A stretch of DNA of 34,408 nucleotides from Lachnospiraceae bacterium (GTDB taxonomy: Bacteria > Bacillota > Clostridia > Lachnospirales > Lachnospiraceae). The DNA lies in the NCBI GenBank assembly GCA_017520155.1, contig JAFXGR010000064.1:1-34408 (forward strand), read 5' to 3'. This document shows, piece by piece, positions 16,138 through 24,653 of this stretch. Made by a program: the position numbers and the translations under genes. Below the pieces are notes generated by a model that searched no databases, had not been told where the DNA came from, and saw nothing but the letters and a program-made list of their open reading frames with translations. Within the stretch, counting starts at the first letter, position 1. Every line of letters starts with the position of its first letter.

Positions 16138-17409
16138 TTATTCCAACCAAAAGGTAATACTAAGCTGTTCCGGGGAGTCTGCATAAATAATACGATTCTC
16201 CTTAATGTTAAGATAAGAAAATATTCTTTGTTCTTCAATTAATTTTTCCATCATCTCCTGATAAATAAGGAGAGAATTACATTTTACGGTAATGTTTTCC
16301 CGTCCCTGCTGCTGATAATTTTCAATTAATGCAATCAGCTTATCCTCATCAAAGGCGGTAAAGTAGGCCCCCTCCATCACATAATAATTAGCTTCCTTTG
16401 AGGTGCATGGGGGAAGAGGAACAAGAGAATCTATCACATGGGTTCTTTCAATTTCCTCTGTGGTAATACAAAGATAATCATAGTTAATTCCCCCTACTCC
16501 TTCTTTTTGTGCTTCTTCCTTTTGGTCTACTAAATAGGAGGCATCTCCCCAGGTTGCATCCACATGATAATATTGATTGTCAATGCATACAAGATTCCAT
16601 GCATGTCCCTCATTATTTTTCACCCTTCCCACCACCAGGGTTGTGGGAATATTCAACTGATTTAACAAGTACTGCACTGCCTTTGCATACCCCTGGCATA
16701 CAGATTTTTTCCCTAAAAATACGGAACAAATATTTTGATTATCTTCTGCTTGAGAAAAATACTGTGTGCCGTTGATGATTTCCTCATATACTTTTTTTAC
16801 CTTTGCATAGTCAGAAGCTTCTTTAGGAATCTTTGCTAAAATTATCTCAGCAGATTCTTCAATTTTCCTTTGTCTGTTTACAATTTCTTCCTCATCATAT
16901 AAAAAATTGCCGGTAAACGTTACCCTTCTGATTTCCTCTCCATACGTATATTTAACAAAGGAATAGCCATCCACATAAAAAATCTCCGGATGGTCTGTTA
17001 ATACACATTGAAAAATAAAATCAATTTCTTCCGGATCTTTCGTGGAAAGCTCCATTTCCTCCACTCTATGCTGCAATGCATATAGTATTTCCACGTAAAG
17101 ATTTTGTTTGGTAATGGGAAGAGAAGAAAAGACATAATTATCCTGTTGACTTCTTAATAATTCTCCTTTTATCTCCTCTGATAAAAGGGAGCCTGTCCTA
17201 CCCTTAATTTCCTCTTCCTCTTTTTCCTCCTTCCATAATACCACTGCTTCTTCCTTGATTTCCTTTTCAGCAATGGTATCATTTTGAGGTAATTTTTGTT
17301 CATAAACAAGAGGTTCTTCCATCAATACCGTATCTTTATCAGCCTTGGCAGGAAAAAATAACCATATTCCTAAGAAGGTCACTAAAATAATCAGACATAC
17401 TTTTTTCAT
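16138..17409 (-). CDS. Secreted transglutaminase-like cysteine protein
   Basis: The product has 423 residues from ATG 17409, with GAGGAGA upstream. Residues 1-23 are a signal peptide (VCLIILVTFLGIWLFFPAKA), so it is exported. A charged, Glu/Lys-rich linker (about 40-85) leads into a helical region and then a transglutaminase core with the triad Cys238 (KSVCQGYAKA), His269 (NEGHAWNLV) and Asp284 (YHVDATWGD). Such bacterial proteins are usually peptidases or cross-linkers of cell-wall proteins; substrate unknown. A C-terminal domain of about 80 residues has no match I recognise. It lies between prfC and the asp23 operon. Confidence 0.88.
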   Translation of the reverse strand: MKKVCLIILVTFLGIWLFFPAKADKDTVLMEEPLVYEQKLPQNDTIAEKEIKEEAVVLWKEEKEEEEIKGRTGSLLSEEIKGELLRSQQDNYVFSSLPITKQNLYVEILYALQHRVEEMELSTKDPEEIDFIFQCVLTDHPEIFYVDGYSFVKYTYGEEIRRVTFTGNFLYDEEEIVNRQRKIEESAEIILAKIPKEASDYAKVKKVYEEIINGTQYFSQAEDNQNICSVFLGKKSVCQGYAKAVQYLLNQLNIPTTLVVGRVKNNEGHAWNLVCIDNQYYHVDATWGDASYLVDQKEEAQKEGVGGINYDYLCITTEEIERTHVIDSLVPLPPCTSKEANYYVMEGAYFTAFDEDKLIALIENYQQQGRENITVKCNSLLIYQEMMEKLIEEQRIFSYLNIKENRIIYADSPEQLSITFWLE

Positions 17410-17466
17410 CGAATCTCCTCATTGTCTTTACTCTTTCAGCCTGCTGCTTTGTTTTTATTCAAAGTA

Positions 17467-19065
17467 TCAGCTGTTCTTTCCAAACTCAGATAATGCAAGT
17501 CCCGGATTACGATCCAAGGTCATACCAATACTCCATGGATTTACAAATAAAAGAAGAGGATTATCTCTCATATCCTTTACCTTCTTCATATCTGAGGTTC
17601 CTACCAGTTTTTCTACATTTACTTCCTCTTTATTTTCTATCCAGCGGATATGCTCATAGGGAAGCTTCTCTAAACGTATTTCCACGTTATATTCATTTTC
17701 CAAACGGTATTTTAATACGTCAAACTGCAGTACGCCCACTACCCCTACAATGATTTCTTCCAAGCCGGTATTAAATTCCTGGAAAATCTGAATGGCGCCT
17801 TCCTGGGCAATCTGGGTAATTCCCTTGACAAACTGCTTTCTTTTCATTGTATCAATCTGTCTTACTCTTGCAAAATGCTCCGGGGCAAAGGTAGGTATTC
17901 CTTCATACCTAAAGCCTGCCTTGGGCATATTCACTGTATCTCCAATGGAGAAAATACCGGGGTCAAACACTCCGATAATATCTCCCGCATAAGCTTCATT
18001 TAAGATTTTTCTTTCACTGGCCATAATCTGCTGGGGCTGAGATAATCTCATAATCTTATTGCCCTGTACATGCTTAACTTCCATGGAAGCATCAAATTTC
18101 CCGGAACAGATTCTCATAAACGCAATTCTGTCTCTGTGTGCCTTATTCATATTTGCCTGAATTTTAAATACAAAGGCTGAAAAATCTTCTTCTACAGGGT
18201 CAATGTATCCCTGATCAGATTTTCTGGGAAGAGGAGTTGTGGTCATTTTTAAGAAATGCTGCAGGAAAATTTCTACTCCGAAATTTGTTAAAGCAGAACC
18301 AAAAAATACCGGAGTCAGCTCTCCCTTCCGCACCAGCTCCAGATCAAATTCTGCACTGGCTCCATCTAAAAGCTCAATTTCCTCCATTAAGTGTTCCCTG
18401 TTTTCTTCCCCGATATGAGATAATAAGGTATCCTGATCATCAAGAGAAATCCGTGAGGTTTCCCCCTCTTTTGTTCCTTTTTGGGTATCAGAATAGGTTA
18501 CCACGGTTTGGCTTTCTCTGTCATAAACTCCCTTGAAATTCTTACCGCTTCCAATAGGCCAATTAACGGGACAGGTTGCAATTCCCAGTTCCTTTTCAAT
18601 TTCATCTAAAAGCTCAAAGGTATCATTGGCATCCCTGTCCAGCTTATTAATAAAGGTAAAAATAGGAATTTTTCTCATTACACATACCTTAAACAGCTTT
18701 CTTGTCTGCGCCTCCACACCCTTTGAAGCATCAATTACCATTACCGCAGAGTCTGCTGCCATTAAGGTTCTGTAGGTATCCTCCGAAAAGTCCTGGTGTC
18801 CGGGAGTATCCAAAATATTAATACAATATCCATCATAATTAAACTGTAATACGGAAGAGGTTACGGAAATACCTCTTTCTTTTTCTATTTCCATCCAGTC
18901 AGATACTGCATGTCGGGCAGCTGCCTTTCCCTTTACACTTCCTGCCAGATTAATCGCTCCTCCGTATAACAGAAACTTTTCTGTCAGTGTTGTTTTTCCC
19001 GCATCGGGATGGGAGATAATCGCAAAGGTTCTTCTTTTATTTATTTCATTTGCATAGCCGGTCAT
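17467..19065 (-). CDS. prfC: Peptide chain release factor 3
   Basis: The product has 532 residues from ATG 19065, preceded by TTGGAGG; a longer frame to 19095 is unlikely. It is a translational GTPase that recycles RF1/RF2 from ribosomes. G1 SHPDAGKTTLTEK is at 18-30, the switch region reads EIEKERGISVTSSVLQF, G3 LDTPGHQDF, G4 FINKLDRD. The RF3-specific GKAAARHAVSDWM insertion separates it from EF-G. Domains II and III follow (KHVQGNKIMRLSQPQ). It has its own promoter after the spoIIIA operon. Confidence 0.97.
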   Translation of the reverse strand: MTGYANEINKRRTFAIISHPDAGKTTLTEKFLLYGGAINLAGSVKGKAAARHAVSDWMEIEKERGISVTSSVLQFNYDGYCINILDTPGHQDFSEDTYRTLMAADSAVMVIDASKGVEAQTRKLFKVCVMRKIPIFTFINKLDRDANDTFELLDEIEKELGIATCPVNWPIGSGKNFKGVYDRESQTVVTYSDTQKGTKEGETSRISLDDQDTLLSHIGEENREHLMEEIELLDGASAEFDLELVRKGELTPVFFGSALTNFGVEIFLQHFLKMTTTPLPRKSDQGYIDPVEEDFSAFVFKIQANMNKAHRDRIAFMRICSGKFDASMEVKHVQGNKIMRLSQPQQIMASERKILNEAYAGDIIGVFDPGIFSIGDTVNMPKAGFRYEGIPTFAPEHFARVRQIDTMKRKQFVKGITQIAQEGAIQIFQEFNTGLEEIIVGVVGVLQFDVLKYRLENEYNVEIRLEKLPYEHIRWIENKEEVNVEKLVGTSDMKKVKDMRDNPLLLFVNPWSIGMTLDRNPGLALSEFGKNS

Positions 19066-19114
19066 TTTTATTCCTCCAATAAGTATTTCTATCATTATTC
19101 ACAAAGTTCTCAAT

Positions 19115-19143
19115 AGTATAACACATCTTTGAATAAAATAGAA
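19115..19143 (-). promoter_or_regulatory. Possible promoter of prfC
   Basis: On the minus strand TATACT (19115-19120) is a fair -10; the -35 about 17 bases upstream (TTCTAT) is weak. It lies in the only gap between spoIIIAH and prfC. A housekeeping factor gene following a sporulation operon needs such a promoter, which is part of the reason for the call. Confidence 0.4.
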
Positions 19144-19869
19144 TTATTTCTGTGTAACTTGGCTGATAATTATATTTTCTGCCAAAACTTCTGTCTTTCT
19201 TGTTACTATATCCATAATCTGTGCCAGCTGGGCATCTGATAAGGTTTGAGCACAAACTACCACATCTACTGTATTTTCTCCTATACTTACTACAGATTCT
19301 GTAAATCCTTTGGAAGAAAGAAGAATCTCCGTCTCCATTTCTTTTTCACTTTTTTCCGTAAGAGCCACCATCTGAGCTAAAGCATCTTCCTTTTGTTCTG
19401 CTGCCAATACCTCATTACTGACAATTTCAGATAAAGCTTCTTTATTTTTTGCCCTTGTCTGTTCCTTTAACAGCTTTGCTGCAGATAAAGTGGAAATTGC
19501 CTTGGAACTGGTAAATACAGCTTCCCCGGGCGTTCCTTCTATGGGCTGTTCTTTCCCCTCTTCTTCATTTCCGCTCATATCTACTACAATTTCCTGTCCC
19601 TCAATCTGGCTGACCATGGTTTCTTCCATATAGTTTTCCGTCAATACTGCTTCCTGATCCAGACTTTCAATATTGGTCTGTTCCTCTCCCAAATCGGATA
19701 CAATATCCTCCTCCGAAAGATCTAACAGTGCCGTCATCTCATCCTCCACCAGGATTTCATCTCTCACCACCACCTGTTCTGTAACTGAAGAATTTCCCAT
19801 AAAAGTAAGGTAACCTGCAATGGCAATCATCACTGCTAAAGTCGTAATCATAATCTGGTTTCGTTTCAC
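19144..19869 (-). CDS. spoIIIAH: Stage III sporulation protein AH
   Basis: The product has 241 residues from ATG 19869. One N-terminal membrane helix (about 6-24, ITTLAVMIAIAGYLTF), an acidic low-complexity region (30-110), then a YscJ/FliF-like ring-building domain (LLKEQTRAKNKEALSEIVSN through VVVCAQTLSDAQLAQIMDIV). SpoIIIAH in the mother-cell membrane pairs with SpoIIQ in the forespore to form the feeding channel. It is the last gene of the operon. The spacer between helix and ring domain is very acidic, a common but variable trait. Confidence 0.93.
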   Translation of the reverse strand: MKRNQIMITTLAVMIAIAGYLTFMGNSSVTEQVVVRDEILVEDEMTALLDLSEEDIVSDLGEEQTNIESLDQEAVLTENYMEETMVSQIEGQEIVVDMSGNEEEGKEQPIEGTPGEAVFTSSKAISTLSAAKLLKEQTRAKNKEALSEIVSNEVLAAEQKEDALAQMVALTEKSEKEMETEILLSSKGFTESVVSIGENTVDVVVCAQTLSDAQLAQIMDIVTRKTEVLAENIIISQVTQK

Positions 19870-19880
19870 GTTTCCATCTC

Positions 19881-20522
19881 CTATTCCATCTGTTTCATTT
19901 TAACTATTTTTATTTTATGTATCTCAATGCCAAATAATGCCTGAATTACCTCTGTTATATTCTTTTGTATCAAATCTGACTCTCCTCCCTGGCAAACCAC
20001 TGTTACTCCTTTAATCCTTGGAAGAGTCTCTGTTACAACATAGGGGTATTTATTTCCCTTTTCATCAGTAATATAAACGGTAGCTTCTTTACTGTTTGTA
20101 TTATTGGTATTTCTGCTGCCTCCTTCTGCATCCTGTTCTGTGACCACATTTCTTTCCACAGGAATATCCTTTTCCAACACCTTTTCTCCCAGGGAATCTA
20201 AGGTAATCATCACTTTTACCTTCCCTACTCCTTCCATAACCGTAAGAAACTCTTCCAGCTTTTGTTCCAGTATTAACAGCTCTTGTTCCTGTGTTTGAAT
20301 ATCCAAGGATTTCTCCTTTTGTTGAAGATAATCTCCTTTACTGTCTGTTTCCTGCTCATATACAATTTCTCCCACAGTACTTTCTTTATTTTCCTTGCCC
20401 TCTTTTGTTTCCTTCGTGGGCCAGGCAATAACTAACAGTAAAACTCCTGTTAAAATACAAATGGTAAGACTATCCTTTTGTAAAAACAACTGTTTGATCT
20501 TTAACACCACATTTTCTTTCAT
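19881..20522 (-). CDS. spoIIIAG: Stage III sporulation protein AG
   Basis: The product has 213 residues from ATG 20522. One membrane helix is at about 19-34 (LTICILTGVLLLVIAW), then a coiled segment (QEQELLILEQKLEEFLTVM) and the conserved ring domain with GVGKVKVMITLDSLGEKVLEK, and late YVVTETLPRIKGVTVVCQGG. In Bacillus SpoIIIAG forms a large ring in the channel. It sits 11 bases before spoIIIAH. Confidence 0.93.
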   Translation of the reverse strand: MKENVVLKIKQLFLQKDSLTICILTGVLLLVIAWPTKETKEGKENKESTVGEIVYEQETDSKGDYLQQKEKSLDIQTQEQELLILEQKLEEFLTVMEGVGKVKVMITLDSLGEKVLEKDIPVERNVVTEQDAEGGSRNTNNTNSKEATVYITDEKGNKYPYVVTETLPRIKGVTVVCQGGESDLIQKNITEVIQALFGIEIHKIKIVKMKQME

Positions 20523-20526
20523 TCTT

Positions 20527-20901
20527 CTACCCTATTTTAATCTTCTCAATCTGTATTTTTTTCTTCTCTTCCATCTCCTCCTCCTTTACCTCCTCCTCTA
20601 GGGGCTGTTTTTCCTTCCAGTTTGCTTCAATTTCTTTTTGCTGCAGACGAAGCTTTTGTTCAAAGTCCTTCATTTCTTCTTCCCAAGAGGAATAAAAATC
20701 TCCCTTATCTCCTTTTTCATTTTCTCTCCATCCCACCTGTAGGGTACTGTTAATTCCTGCCCAAATCTGCAAAATCACCATAAAAGCCATAATTGACTTA
20801 ATATATTTTTCAAACTCCTTCCCCACCCCTAAATTCAAAATAGTTTTTCCGATAATCATAAACACCGTAACTTTTTTTAATACCTCTAAAAAAATTTCCA
20901 T
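20527..20901 (-). CDS. spoIIIAF: Stage III sporulation protein AF
   Basis: The product has 124 residues from ATG 20901 (MEIFLEVLKKV); a longer frame to 20940 would run into spoIIIAE and is less likely, since GGAGG lies just upstream at the end of spoIIIAE. Two membrane helices are at about 8-25 and 38-54 (SIMAFMVILQIWAGI), followed by a very charged, coiled tail (EEEMKDFEQKLRLQQKEIEA). Family members are short and diverge quickly at the C-terminus; the tail here is strongly Glu/Lys-rich. Confidence 0.88.
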   Translation of the reverse strand: MEIFLEVLKKVTVFMIIGKTILNLGVGKEFEKYIKSIMAFMVILQIWAGINSTLQVGWRENEKGDKGDFYSSWEEEMKDFEQKLRLQQKEIEANWKEKQPLEEEVKEEEMEEKKKIQIEKIKIG

Positions 20902-20908
20902 TTTCTTC

Positions 20909-21961
20909 TCATCCTCCTCCGGAATAAGAGGAAACTGCAATGATCATCAAAAAAAATAAAATTCCATAGCCGGTAGTCTGAAAACATAAAGAAATTCCTT
21001 TTGCCATCTGGTTGATTCCCCCAATGATCTTTTTCTCCCCAACCATGGATAATACTGCAGATGCCACTCTTAAACAAATCCATACAACTCCTATTCTGAT
21101 TAAAGGGGTAAGCACAAATAATAACAAAAGAATACATCCTGCTACACCTACACTATTTTTAATGATAGCTGCACTGGAAAGCCACAACTGAAAGGCTCCC
21201 TTGGCTGCATCTCCCACCCCGGGGACAGTATCAATAAGATGATAGATTCCCTCCTTTTTAAATCCATCCAAAACAGGAAGAATCAGAGCTTGAAGAAAAC
21301 CAATTCCCGTAATAACGGCCATCATCACCTTAAAAGAAAGTAAAATTATCTTTTGCAGCAAACTAATGATTCCTTCCAAACGTTCCTCCTCCCATATGCC
21401 GTTCATAAAGATCAGAAACATATAAATATTCAGACCGGGAATAATCATTAAAATCAAAATCTTTTCTATAAAATAAATAACCAGACCGGCCAGCTGAAAG
21501 TAAAGCATTCCTGTTTTTATCCCCAGACTGGTTCCCACCAGAATAAAATAAGTGGGAAAAAAAATTCTCATAAACTCCTCTATTCTTATTAAAGTACCTT
21601 CACATAAGCCAATGATGTTTTCATATAAATCCATAAATAGAATAATCATCATAAGGTAATTGGAATAATGGGCAATCTGAGCAATTTGTTTATTTTTAAA
21701 AGATCCTTTTATCACCGTAAGAAAAGAAGACAAAAAGGCAAGAAAAACAATGGATACCATTAACTGTCTGATCATCATCCACTCTCCTTTAATTCTTTCC
21801 TTTCCCAGGGTAAGCATAAAATCCAGGATTCCCCGAAATTCTCCCTCCATAATTTCCTGGGTCAGGGATAAAAAAGAGTACTCATTTCCCGGAAGAAAGG
21901 ACTGCATTTGTTGATTGATTAAATCCCAATCATAGGAGGAATATATTTCATTTATCTTCAT
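20909..21961 (-). CDS. spoIIIAE: Stage III sporulation protein AE
   Basis: The product has 350 residues from ATG 21961 (MKINEIYSSYDWD), with GAGGG upstream. It is a polytopic membrane protein with about seven to eight helices; family motifs include LPVLDGFKKEGIYHLIDTVP and GVGDAAKGAFQLWLSSAAII. B. subtilis SpoIIIAE has about 399 residues with an N-terminal signal peptide; here that signal seems absent, as the protein starts with the soluble segment. No in-frame hydrophobic extension exists in the 60 bases before it. It is part of the mother-cell channel complex. Confidence 0.92.
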   Translation of the reverse strand: MKINEIYSSYDWDLINQQMQSFLPGNEYSFLSLTQEIMEGEFRGILDFMLTLGKERIKGEWMMIRQLMVSIVFLAFLSSFLTVIKGSFKNKQIAQIAHYSNYLMMIILFMDLYENIIGLCEGTLIRIEEFMRIFFPTYFILVGTSLGIKTGMLYFQLAGLVIYFIEKILILMIIPGLNIYMFLIFMNGIWEEERLEGIISLLQKIILLSFKVMMAVITGIGFLQALILPVLDGFKKEGIYHLIDTVPGVGDAAKGAFQLWLSSAAIIKNSVGVAGCILLLLFVLTPLIRIGVVWICLRVASAVLSMVGEKKIIGGINQMAKGISLCFQTTGYGILFFLMIIAVSSYSGGG

Positions 21962-22033
21962 ACCTTCCCTCAACTGTATTTACTGCATTATTTTTCTTCA
22001 AAAAATATTTTTCTTCTGTATTGCGGAACTTTT

Positions 22034-22420
22034 TTAAATTTCATAATTTTGAATCATGGAAATCACGGATAGCAAAACGGGAACAGAAGCCACAAGGACA
22101 AGAATTCTTCCTGCAATCTCTACCTGAGTGGCAATGGAACTATAGCCTGCATCCTTACATACTCCGGAAGTAAATTCACACAAATAGGTAATCCCGGTTA
22201 TTTTAAATAAGATATGATAAAAAAACTTATTTTCCTCGTAGTAAACGGATAAAAAATCAAGACTGCTCCAAAGCTCCTGAAAGATGGAAACAATCCACCC
22301 AAAAAATAAAAAAGCTAAAAAAAGAATAATAAAAAAACTAAATTCCGGCTTATAGCTTTTTAAAATAACAGCAGTTATTATGCCTGTGAGCGCAAGTACC
22401 ACAATGGTTAATATCTCCAC
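22034..22420 (-). CDS. spoIIIAD: Stage III sporulation protein AD
   Basis: The product has 128 residues; the start is GTG at 22418-22420 after AGAGGTGA. Four hydrophobic segments are visible (ILTIVVLALTGIITAVIL; FFIILFLAFLFFGWIVSI; HILFKITGITYLCEF; LVLVASVPVLLSVISMI). The motif CKDAGYSSIATQVEIAGRI is typical of the family. It resembles SpoIIIAC and is thought to form membrane parts of the channel. Confidence 0.92.
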   Translation of the reverse strand: MEILTIVVLALTGIITAVILKSYKPEFSFFIILFLAFLFFGWIVSIFQELWSSLDFLSVYYEENKFFYHILFKITGITYLCEFTSGVCKDAGYSSIATQVEIAGRILVLVASVPVLLSVISMIQNYEI

Positions 22421-22438
22421 CTCTTCACCTCTTCTTTC

Positions 22439-22633
22439 TTATAACTGAAACAGATTTTGTATGGTTTCAAACAGGCTATAGATATAAGGCAAAATCCAAG
22501 ATAAAACAAGAATCAAACCGGCCAGAGAAATTAAAAAGGCATGCTCCTCTCTGCCGCTGTGTTTTAAGACCTGTCCCAAAATGGTTACCAGTATACCTAC
22601 TGCAGCAATTTTAAATATTAATCCTACTTCCAT
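22439..22633 (-). CDS. spoIIIAC: Stage III sporulation protein AC
   Basis: The product has 64 residues from ATG 22633, the normal length. Two membrane helices: IFKIAAVGILVTILGQVL and AFLISLAGLILVLSWILP, joined by the conserved KHSGREEH loop. It pairs with SpoIIIAD. The ribosome site is poor; translation may be low or coupled to the upstream gene. Confidence 0.93.
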   Translation of the reverse strand: MEVGLIFKIAAVGILVTILGQVLKHSGREEHAFLISLAGLILVLSWILPYIYSLFETIQNLFQL

Positions 22634-22678
22634 GACTTTTTCAAAATATTAATTGAAATATTTTTACTTCCTCCTCCT

Positions 22679-23194
22679 TTAAATCAACAATAGCACCATA
22701 ACAATTCCCCCGCAGGAAGAAAGCAGAAGGATCATTTTTTGCTTTGTTCTTTTTTCTTCCTCCATTTCTCTTTGCTGCTTTTCTAAAGCTTCCCTTCCCA
22801 GAGAAATCATTTTTAATTGTGTTTCCTCCTGCTCATATCCTAAAAGAGAATTTAGCTTTCTTATTCCTTTCTTCCCCTCTTTTCCTAAAATTGTTCTTTG
22901 TACATATGATTCCAGCTCCTCCTCCCATGCCTGAATCACTCCCCTTTCCTCTTTTCTGATTTTTTCTGCTACTTTTTGGTAAAAGGTAAGAACTTCTCCG
23001 CTGATATGACAGGTACATTCCTGCAGGGCAAAAGGAAGAGGCTGACTTTTCAGCTTTATTTCATTGTATAAAATCGTAAGGCTGATTTTCCACTGCTCTA
23101 AAATATTGATTCTTTCCTCTTCTCTATCGCACAAAAACAGCCCAATCCCAATGCTTCCCGCTAAAATCAGACATGTCCCTAATAAAGCCAACAT
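22679..23194 (-). CDS. spoIIIAB: Stage III sporulation protein AB
   Basis: The product has 171 residues from ATG 23194 (MLALLGTCLILAG) with AGAGGGG upstream; an ORF to 23218 is longer but unsupported. N- and C-terminal membrane helices (1-20; LLLSSCGGIVMVLLLI at the end) flank a soluble helical domain like type II secretion GspF (WKISLTILYNEIKLKSQPLP, then LNSLLGYEQEETQLKMISLG). It overlaps the end of spoIIIAA by 16 bases, so the two are translationally coupled. Confidence 0.92.
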   Translation of the reverse strand: MLALLGTCLILAGSIGIGLFLCDREEERINILEQWKISLTILYNEIKLKSQPLPFALQECTCHISGEVLTFYQKVAEKIRKEERGVIQAWEEELESYVQRTILGKEGKKGIRKLNSLLGYEQEETQLKMISLGREALEKQQREMEEEKRTKQKMILLLSSCGGIVMVLLLI

Positions 23195-24150
23195 ATTTTC
23201 CCCTCTTCCCTGTCCCATATTCTTCCATGAAAACCATCCTGTTTTTTCGTCAGTTCTATGATCAGATCAAATATTTCTTCTTTTTTTAATTTTTCATATC
23301 TTTTTTTCTTCCAGAAATCCTCCAGGCAGGATGCATGAACAGTAGCCAAAATAGAGCATCCGCATTTATTCATCTGTTTAAGAAGTTTAATCTCTTTTTT
23401 TCCTCCTATTTCATCTACTGCAATAACCCCGGGGCTCATGGAACGAAGTACCATTTCCATACCACAAACCTTAGGGCAATCATCCAAAACATCTGTCCTC
23501 ATTCCCACATCCAACTGAGGTATTCCCTGGTAACAGGCTGCAATCTCCTTTCTTTCATCGATCAAAGAAACTGTTCTTCCTTTTTTTTCTTTGCTGCCCT
23601 GTGAAATATTGCGAATTAAATCCCGTAAAAGAGTGGTTTTCCCTGCCCCCGGTTCAGAAAGGATTAAAATATTTTTCACCCTGTTCTTTTCATAAAGATA
23701 AGGAAGCAGAGGCAGCGATACTCCTTTTATCTCATGTGCAATTCTTATATTTACGGAAGAAATATACTTTAAAGTCGCAATAGAATTCTTTTTTACCACT
23801 GCTTCACCGCATAAGCCTACTCTATGTCCTCTTTTTAGAGTAAGATATCCTCTTTTTATCTGCTGCTCATAGGCATAACGAGAATTTTGGCACCAGTGCT
23901 GCATCAGCTCCTGAAGCTCCTGGGCACTTATTTTCTTACAGTCTTTTTCACTTTGGGATAATTCTCCCTCCAAAGTTATGTAACTTTCTCTTCCCTTTCC
24001 ATACAGTAATACAGGCTGATTTACCCGAAGCCTGATTTCATTAATTTCATCAAAGCTGGCAAACAAACCTTTCCATTCCTTTATTTTTTTTGCGGGAAAG
24101 AGAATATCCTCATGAATAATTTTTTCTTCCCTATTTCTTTGAATTTCCAC
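23179..24150 (-). CDS. spoIIIAA: Stage III sporulation protein AA, secretion-type ATPase
   Basis: The product has 323 residues; the start is GTG at 24148-24150 with GGGAGGAA upstream. Walker A SEPGAGKTT is at 165-173, Walker B GVIAVDEIGG at 241-250, and the RGHRVGLCGEAVV motif at about 108-119 is typical of the family. It is the only ATPase of the SpoIIIA complex and resembles type II/IV secretion ATPases. It is the first gene of the operon, and a candidate sigma-E promoter lies upstream. Confidence 0.95.
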   Translation of the reverse strand: MEIQRNREEKIIHEDILFPAKKIKEWKGLFASFDEINEIRLRVNQPVLLYGKGRESYITLEGELSQSEKDCKKISAQELQELMQHWCQNSRYAYEQQIKRGYLTLKRGHRVGLCGEAVVKKNSIATLKYISSVNIRIAHEIKGVSLPLLPYLYEKNRVKNILILSEPGAGKTTLLRDLIRNISQGSKEKKGRTVSLIDERKEIAACYQGIPQLDVGMRTDVLDDCPKVCGMEMVLRSMSPGVIAVDEIGGKKEIKLLKQMNKCGCSILATVHASCLEDFWKKKRYEKLKKEEIFDLIIELTKKQDGFHGRIWDREEGKICWLY

Positions 24151-24188
24151 TCTTCCTCCCTGTCCTATTTTTCCTTTCCCTTTTTCTA

Positions 24189-24216
24189 TATATATGTCTA
24201 AAACCGAAACTTATTC
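24189..24216 (-). promoter_or_regulatory. Candidate sigma-E promoter of the spoIIIA operon
   Basis: On the minus strand GAATAA (24211-24216), a 14-base spacer, then CATATATA (24189-24196). This fits the sigma-E pattern known from Bacillus and Clostridia (-35 ending in ATA, -10 CATA..AT, spacing near 14). Sigma-E control of spoIIIA is established in Bacillus. The site is about 40 bases before the GTG start of spoIIIAA. Confidence 0.6.
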
Positions 24217-24271
24217 CCTTAATTTTTATATTTTGTATACAAATAAATACATTGGTTTTAGGGGAATAATA

Positions 24272-24300
24272 TTTACAAAAATAGTAATTAGTGTTATTAT
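24272..24300 (+). promoter_or_regulatory. Sigma-A-type promoter of the GrcA-like gene
   Basis: -35 TTTACA (24272-24277), spacer of 17, -10 TATTAT (24295-24300); five of six matches in each box. The transcript would begin near 24307, giving a 5' leader of about 70 bases. Confidence 0.75.
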
Positions 24301-24330
24301 CATGTTAACAGCAATAACAATAATAGTTAC
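24284..24330 (+). promoter_or_regulatory. Imperfect dyad over the grcA promoter start, including a Rex-like site
   Basis: ATGTTAA (24302-24308) and ATAACAA (24314-24320) resemble the two half-sites of clostridial Rex operators (TTGTTAA, TTAACAA), each with one mismatch, but the spacer is 5 rather than 4. The larger stretch 24284-24330 is also an imperfect palindrome (about 13 of 17 arm positions match). It covers the -10 and the start point, so a bound protein would repress. Rex senses NADH/NAD and often controls fermentation genes; that identity here is inference. Confidence 0.4.
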
Positions 24331-24378
24331 TGTTTGAACAAATATAACATTGTGTTTTTAGTTAAGGAGGATTTTCTT

Positions 24379-24618
24379 ATGAGTAATGCAAATCAGATTG
24401 ATAATTTAGTTTCTTTATTAGATGGATACGCAACAAAAGGCGGACATCATCTTAATGTTAACGTATTAAACCGTGATACCCTTCTTGATGCTCAGAAGCA
24501 TCCTGAAAATTATCCTCAGCTTACAATCCGCGTTTCCGGATATGCTGTTAACTTCATCAAATTAACACCGGAACAGCAGACAGATGTTATTAACCGTACA
24601 TTCCACAATGCAGTTTAA
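24379..24618 (+). CDS. grcA: Autonomous glycyl-radical cofactor (GrcA/YfiD-like), minimal form
   Basis: The product has 79 residues from ATG 24379, eight bases after AAGGAGG; an in-frame ATG at 24334 lacks a ribosome site. Residues 22-79 match the C-terminal glycyl-radical domain of pyruvate formate-lyase: [31 protein letters not shown] with the radical glycine at Gly54, and [15 protein letters not shown]. In E. coli the homologue (127 residues) replaces the oxygen-damaged tail of PFL so that the enzyme regains activity; a PFL activase makes the radical. Here only the radical domain and a short helix remain. It is the only plus-strand gene, with its own promoter, possible operator and terminator. 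The role in this organism is inferred from the family. Confidence 0.9.
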   Translation: MSNANQIDNLVSLLDGYATKGGHHLNVNVLNRDTLLDAQKHPENYPQLTIRVSGYAVNFIKLTPEQQTDVINRTFHNAV

Positions 24619-24653
24619 TCTGTTGGTAACTATTAGATAAAATAAGAAATTTA

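Noticed and set aside
24379..24618. GrcA-like gene as a fragment of a broken pflB
   Set aside because: It has its own strong ribosome site, promoter and terminator, and no other pfl sequence is nearby.
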